This document shows positions 60,442-64,000 of a stretch of 64,000 nt of DNA, piece after piece (position 1 is the stretch's first letter; the number at the start of each line of letters is the position of its first letter). A program made the translations under genes and the position numbers. Under the pieces are notes generated by a model that made no database searches, had not been told where the DNA came from, and saw nothing but the letters and a program-made list of their open reading frames with translations. The DNA lies in the NCBI RefSeq assembly GCF_001758225.1, contig NZ_MAST01000010.1, positions 50,647-114,646 on the forward strand, given 5' to 3'. Source of the stretch: Humibacillus sp. DSM 29435 (GTDB taxonomy: Bacteria; Actinomycetota; Actinomycetes; Actinomycetales; Dermatophilaceae).

Positions 60442-61257
60442 ATGACAACGGGATCTTCGACAGACAAGGCGAGAGCCCTGCTGGCGCTGCACGCAGGTGA
60501 GGGGTTCGTGCTGCCCAACGCCTGGGATGCCGGGTCCGCTCGCATCCTCGAGCAGGTCGGCTTCTCAGCGATCGCCACCACCAGTGCAGGTATCGCGTGG
60601 TCCTGCGGGCTCGCTGACGGAGAGGTGTTGGACCGCGACAGGATGCTCGAGCGCGTCGCTGAGATCGTGGCCGCGGTGAAGGTGCCGGTGACCGCGGACC
60701 TCGAAGCCGGATACGGCAGCACCCCCGACAAGGTAGGCCGCACCGTCGCGCGGGCCGTGCAGCTCGGAGCGGTGGGCGGCAACCTCGAGGATGCCGGGCC
60801 GGGCGGCCTCTTCGGAGTCGATGAGGCGGTCGATCGCCTGTCAGCTGCCCGGGCCGCGGCCCCCAGCGGCACGTTCGTGCTGAACGCCCGCACCGACACC
60901 TACTTCACGGGCACGGGTCGCGACCCCTTCTCGGAGACGGTCGAACGGGCAATGCGGTATCTCGAGGCCGGGGCCGACTGCATCTTCGTGCCGGGCGTCG
61001 TCGAGGAGGACACGATCCGCAGGCTCGCCGCAGCCATTCCCGGCCCGCTCAACGTGGTGGCCGGGCTCGCCAATGTCATCGATGCGCCGACACTCTTCAA
61101 TCTCGGCGTCAGGCGGGTCAGCCTGGGCGGCAGTCTGGCCCGCGCGGCGCTCAGCACGTTGGAGCGCGCTGGCCGGGAGCTGCTCGACTCGGGAACGCTC
61201 GGCTTCCTCGACGGTGCCATCGCCTATGGCGACATCCAGCGACGCTTCGGTTCGTGA
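60442..61257 (+). CDS. Isocitrate lyase/PEP mutase superfamily protein
   Basis: A 271-residue TIM-barrel protein. Seen: FVLPNAWDAGSARILEQVGFSAIATTSAGIAW, VPVTADLEAGYGSTPDKV with the metal-binding acidic residues, NLEDAGPGG, and FVLNARTDTYF. The isocitrate lyase KKCGH loop is missing, so it is a PEP mutase/oxaloacetate hydrolase/2-methylisocitrate lyase-like member. Substrate unknown. The start follows AAGGAG. Confidence 0.84.
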   Translation: MTTGSSTDKARALLALHAGEGFVLPNAWDAGSARILEQVGFSAIATTSAGIAWSCGLADGEVLDRDRMLERVAEIVAAVKVPVTADLEAGYGSTPDKVGRTVARAVQLGAVGGNLEDAGPGGLFGVDEAVDRLSAARAAAPSGTFVLNARTDTYFTGTGRDPFSETVERAMRYLEAGADCIFVPGVVEEDTIRRLAAAIPGPLNVVAGLANVIDAPTLFNLGVRRVSLGGSLARAALSTLERAGRELLDSGTLGFLDGAIAYGDIQRRFGS

Positions 61258-61264
61258 TGGGGGC

Positions 61265-61288
61265 GGCCGGCGGCCAGACCGCCGGTCC
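61265..61288 (+). terminator. Stem-loop terminator after the PEP mutase-family gene
   Basis: GGCCGGCGG (61265-61273) pairs with CCGCCGGTCC (61279-61288) around a five-base loop: seven perfect pairs at the top, then one wobble. It begins eight bases after the stop codon. Confidence 0.65.
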
Positions 61289-61499
61289 TTCGGCATTCCT
61301 GAGCACAGCTCCATCAGGCATCGCCGCGGTAGCGAACCGCATCGACCACAAGAGGAGTCTCATTTCGGTGTCGAAGCCTAGACAAATCGCACGAACGGCA
61401 CTTTTGTAATAGTTTGCGTCAACGGGTGGTCAGTGCGGCCTGCCATCGAGCAGGGGTCGTTGCGCCATGTCTGAGCTCCATCAACGAAGGGCAACGAAC

Positions 61500-62270
61500 A
61501 TGAACATCAGCACGCGCCGCATCGCCGGCACCTCCCTCGCCGCGGCAGGGGCACTGGCCCTCGCCGTCGGGCCCGCCTTCGCCGCTGGCACCACCGTGTC
61601 GGGCAACTTGAACCCGGTGGCCAACAACAACGTCTCCAACGTCAGCGGCACGGCATCCGTGCAGGTCGACGGCGACATGGTCACCGTGACCGTCGCCGCG
61701 TCCGGTCTGCTCGCCGGCTCTCCGCACGCCGCCCACATCCACTTCGCGGCCGATGCCACCCACGCGTGCCCCACCATCGCCGATGACAAGAACGGCGACG
61801 GCCACATCAACACCAGCGAAGGCGGACCGGCCTACGGCGGCGTCATGGTCTCGCTGACCAAGACCGGCGACACCTCGCCCAAGAGCGCCCTCGCGATCGA
61901 CCGGTTCGACACCGCCGCCGGCGGCAAGATCAGCTACGAGCGCGGCAGCATCATGGTCAGCCCCGAGCTCGCCGCCGGAATCAAGGCCGGCCAGGCCGCC
62001 ATCGTCGTGCACGGCGTCGACTACAACAAGAACGGCAAGTACGACGGCGCCACCAAGAGCGACCTCGACCCCAGCCTGCCCACCGAGGCCACCGACCCCG
62101 CGCTCTGCGGCATCCTCAAGGCCGCCCCGGCCGGCGGCATGGCAACCGGTGGCGGTGGAACGGCTGCAGGCTCGAACCAGAACCTGCTGCTGGTGGGCGG
62201 CGGCCTGCTGCTGGCTGGCGCCGGAGCCGGTGCCTTCGCCCTCAAGCGTCGGTCCAACGCTGCGGCCTAG
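61500..62270 (+). CDS. CHRD-domain secreted protein with EF-hand loop and C-terminal membrane anchor
   Basis: A 256-residue exported protein. The Sec signal (residues 1-30) ends at AFA-AG. The mature part has the CHRD pattern: VTVTVAASGLLAGSPHAAHIHFAA near the start, then YGGVMVSL, and a VVHGVDYNKNGKYDG and DPSLPTEATDPALCG end. DKNGDGHINTSE is a perfect EF-hand loop with Glu at position 12. A Gly/Ala linker leads to one membrane helix and a short basic tail. There is no LPxTG before the helix. It starts after AAGGG and is followed closely by a sortase gene. Confidence 0.8.
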   Translation: MNISTRRIAGTSLAAAGALALAVGPAFAAGTTVSGNLNPVANNNVSNVSGTASVQVDGDMVTVTVAASGLLAGSPHAAHIHFAADATHACPTIADDKNGDGHINTSEGGPAYGGVMVSLTKTGDTSPKSALAIDRFDTAAGGKISYERGSIMVSPELAAGIKAGQAAIVVHGVDYNKNGKYDGATKSDLDPSLPTEATDPALCGILKAAPAGGMATGGGGTAAGSNQNLLLVGGGLLLAGAGAGAFALKRRSNAAA

Positions 62271-62275
62271 GCCCC

Positions 62276-63028
62276 ATGGTTGTGCTCCGGCCTCTGGGCT
62301 CGGGGCACGGCAACGCGATGAACCGACACGGTCTACCTGCTAACGCTGGCCAGCGCGGCGCCCACGGCGCCGTGCTGGCCAGCGTCTCGCTGCTCGCGGC
62401 CGGTGCCGTGCTGGTGGGCTTCGGTCTGGACCGTCCGGGCCCGCCACCGCAGCCACCAGCTGCGATGGCGGCTGCGGTGACGACATCCGCACCTGCCTCG
62501 CCCATCCCTACCGGGCCGGCTGCTCGCAAACCCGCGAAGGCGAAGGCCCGCCCATCACCGGCGACGTTCCTGCCGGCGTCGCAACCGGTGCGACTCGATA
62601 TTCGCTCGATCGGCCTGAGGAGCAGCAGTTTCGTGCCTCTGCAGGTTCAGCGTGACGGCACCCTGTCGGTGCCGGTCGAGGCTGATCAGGTCGGCGTCTA
62701 CGCCGCCGGGCCCACGCCAGGCCAGCTCGGATCGGCGGTGCTGGCCGCACACGTCGACACCGCGTCAGGGCGCGAGGGCGTGTTCTACCGTCTCGGCGCA
62801 GTGCGGCGAGGCGATCAGATACGCGTGAGCCGAGCCGACGGTACAACGCCCGTGTTCACCGTCGACAGAGTGCAGGCGTTCTCGAAGAGGGCCTTCCCGA
62901 CCGCGGCTGTCTACGAGAGCCAGCTCGCCAGCTCACAGCTGCGGCTGATCACGTGTGGTGGCCAGCTCGACGGGAACGGCACGTACCGCGACAACGTCGT
63001 GGTTTTCGCCCACCTCACCCGCGCCTGA
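62276..63028 (+). CDS. Class F/E-type sortase
   Basis: A 250-residue sortase with an N-terminal membrane anchor, a Pro/Ala-rich linker and a catalytic domain from about residue 100. Catalytic residues are seen as His in AAHVD, Cys in LITCGG and Arg in YRDNVVVFAHL. The domain is compact, as in actinobacterial class F sortases. It begins five bases after the CHRD gene stop, so coupling is likely; the ATG at 62318 is an alternative start. Confidence 0.86.
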   Translation: MVVLRPLGSGHGNAMNRHGLPANAGQRGAHGAVLASVSLLAAGAVLVGFGLDRPGPPPQPPAAMAAAVTTSAPASPIPTGPAARKPAKAKARPSPATFLPASQPVRLDIRSIGLRSSSFVPLQVQRDGTLSVPVEADQVGVYAAGPTPGQLGSAVLAAHVDTASGREGVFYRLGAVRRGDQIRVSRADGTTPVFTVDRVQAFSKRAFPTAAVYESQLASSQLRLITCGGQLDGNGTYRDNVVVFAHLTRA

Positions 63029-63081
63029 AGAGTTGCACGGGCGCATGGCCCGCAACCCAACGTTGTTGGGACTGCACCGTG

Positions 63082-63158
63082 TCCATCGACGAGGGGGTCC
63101 GTCTACAAGGGTGCCCATCGACGAGGGGGTCCCTCTACAAGGGTGCCCATCGATGAGG
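63082..63158. repeat. 32-bp tandem repeat between convergent genes
   Basis: Two full 32-base copies (63082-63113, 63114-63145) and a 13-base partial copy. Each contains CATCGACGAGGGGGTCC and CTACAAGGGTG. The two full copies differ at two positions. It lies between the sortase and HNH genes. Confidence 0.88.
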
Positions 63159-63254
63159 ATGCCGTCGAGCCGCCGGCCTGGGTGCCCCACACCACGAGGC
63201 GGCCGCTCAACCAGTGCCGCAACCGTCTGCTCGGTGCTCAGGGGGTGAGTCTAA

Positions 63255-64000
63255 TTACGCTCGATGAGGTGGCGGACCGGTGCCGAAGGTGGTGCGCCAG
63301 TGTTGCCAGGTGTGCCAGGTGACGCCGGTGGTGGTGATGGTCGCGGTGAGGTGTTTGTCGTGGACGTAGATGTGGTGTCGCCGGCACAGCAGGGCGAGGT
63401 TGCCCAGGCAGGTGGTGCCGCCATCGATCCAATGCCGCACGTGGTGGGCGTCGGTCCATTGGGCGGGGGTGGAGCAGCCCGGGAACGAGCAGCCCTTGTC
63501 GCGGAGCCAGAGGGCGGTGCGCATGGCCCGGGTGACGAGGCGTTCTTCCCGACCGACGTCCAATGGTTGGGAGTCGGAGCCGAGCACGACGGGGATGATC
63601 GTCGCGTCGCACGCCATCCGGCGCACGATGGCCGCGCTGAGCACGTCCCCGGACAGGCACGACCCGCTCCCGCCCTTGCCCGCCACGCCGTTCTTCCCGG
63701 CCGAGCCCTTTCCGCCGCCGCGGGTGGCCCAGTCGGGTGGACAACCGTTCGCGGCCCAGTCGCGTAGGGCCTCGAAGTTGATGGTGACCACGATCTTGGC
63801 CTTGTCTGTGCTCGGTGCCTGACCGGGCGCGGTGACACCGCGGGCGACGAGGTCGAGCAGGGCGTCCATCCGCCGCTGGTGGGGTGGTCGGGGGTCGTCC
63901 TCGATCTTGACCCCGGCCTCATCGGTGAGGGGGCGGGGCGCACTGAGGGGGTCGATGGCGGCTTTGAGGGTCGCGGCGCCTTCGGGGTCGAGGGTGCCGC
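63255..64000 (-). CDS. DUF222/13E12-family HNH endonuclease, C-terminal part
   Basis: The frame runs off the right edge, so the N terminus is missing; about 248 residues are visible. The upstream part has the DUF222 pattern (LDPEGAATLKAAIDPL, then RRMDALLDLV). The end is an HNH domain with the zinc cysteines and catalytic histidines: CSFPGCSTPAQWTDAHHVRHWIDGG, then NLALLCRRHHIYVH. These 13E12-repeat genes occur in many copies in actinobacterial genomes and behave like mobile or selfish elements; a Gly/Lys-rich insert (GGGKGSAGKNG) lies in the middle. Confidence 0.88.
   Translation of the reverse strand, partial: GTLDPEGAATLKAAIDPLSAPRPLTDEAGVKIEDDPRPPHQRRMDALLDLVARGVTAPGQAPSTDKAKIVVTINFEALRDWAANGCPPDWATRGGGKGSAGKNGVAGKGGSGSCLSGDVLSAAIVRRMACDATIIPVVLGSDSQPLDVGREERLVTRAMRTALWLRDKGCSFPGCSTPAQWTDAHHVRHWIDGGTTCLGNLALLCRRHHIYVHDKHLTATITTTGVTWHTWQHWRTTFGTGPPPHRA

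Noticed and set aside
60386..60445. Possible TTG-started leader ORF overlapping the PEP mutase-family start
   Set aside because: The rare start and lack of any pattern make chance overlap more likely; the next gene has its own AAGGAG.
63082..63158. 32-bp repeats considered as CRISPR
   Set aside because: Copies are head to tail without spacers, and no cas gene is present.

Overview
The window is high-GC actinobacterial DNA: almost every ORF ends its codons in G or C, GTG starts are common, and Shine-Dalgarno sequences are mostly GGAGG-like. It carries WXG100 type VII secretion genes, a SARP regulator, a mycothiol-dependent-type enzyme and a 13E12/DUF222 HNH gene. Gene content and style suggest a Micrococcales organism of the Intrasporangiaceae kind; this is inference, since no rRNA or other marker gene is present. 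No tRNA, rRNA, CRISPR array, complete insertion sequence or prophage was seen.

Layout. 1-11 kb is ordinary chromosome: a cut hydrolase gene, a lipoprotein, a DUF5701 protein, a winged-helix protein, an ArsR/AHSA1 pair, a DrrAB-type exporter, and a threonine aldolase-SDR-DUF6421 cluster. 11.0-11.9 kb is a small ESX locus of two WXG100 genes. 12-13.2 kb holds a baeRF-like protein. 13.3-25.5 kb is a catabolic island: a minus-strand operon (IPMDH-like dehydrogenase, peptide-type ABC importer, P1 peptidase, ALDH, SDR) divergent from an amidase-GntR pair, with a GntR-type operator in the shared promoter.

26.6-51.9 kb is a large type VII secretion locus read leftward. In order of transcription it encodes an LpqN-like protein, a WXG100-fused effector candidate, a second LpqN-like protein, a PP2C phosphatase, a Pro-rich FHA protein, a Ser/Thr kinase, an FHA-winged-helix protein, a 2105-residue Ig-like/FnIII surface protein, MoxR, DUF58, a TgpA-like protein and an EssC/EccC ATPase. 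EccB, EccD, EccE and mycosin are not in the window. Its promoter shares a palindrome, and exact spacing to the -10 box, with the small ESX locus 40 kb away, so the two are probably co-regulated.

52.0-56.6 kb is the least explained part: a minus-strand operon of a nitrilase-fold enzyme with a 13-codon leader, an NlpC/P60- or CHAP-like hydrolase and three proteins I do not recognise, divergent from a SARP activator gene. This is the best candidate for an undescribed system.

56.6-64 kb returns to chromosomal genes: a thioesterase, a TauD-type dioxygenase, a TetR gene with a clear operator-promoter, an MDMPI-like enzyme, a small S1-like protein, a PEP mutase/ICL-family enzyme, a CHRD protein with a class F-type sortase, and a DUF222-HNH gene cut by the window end.
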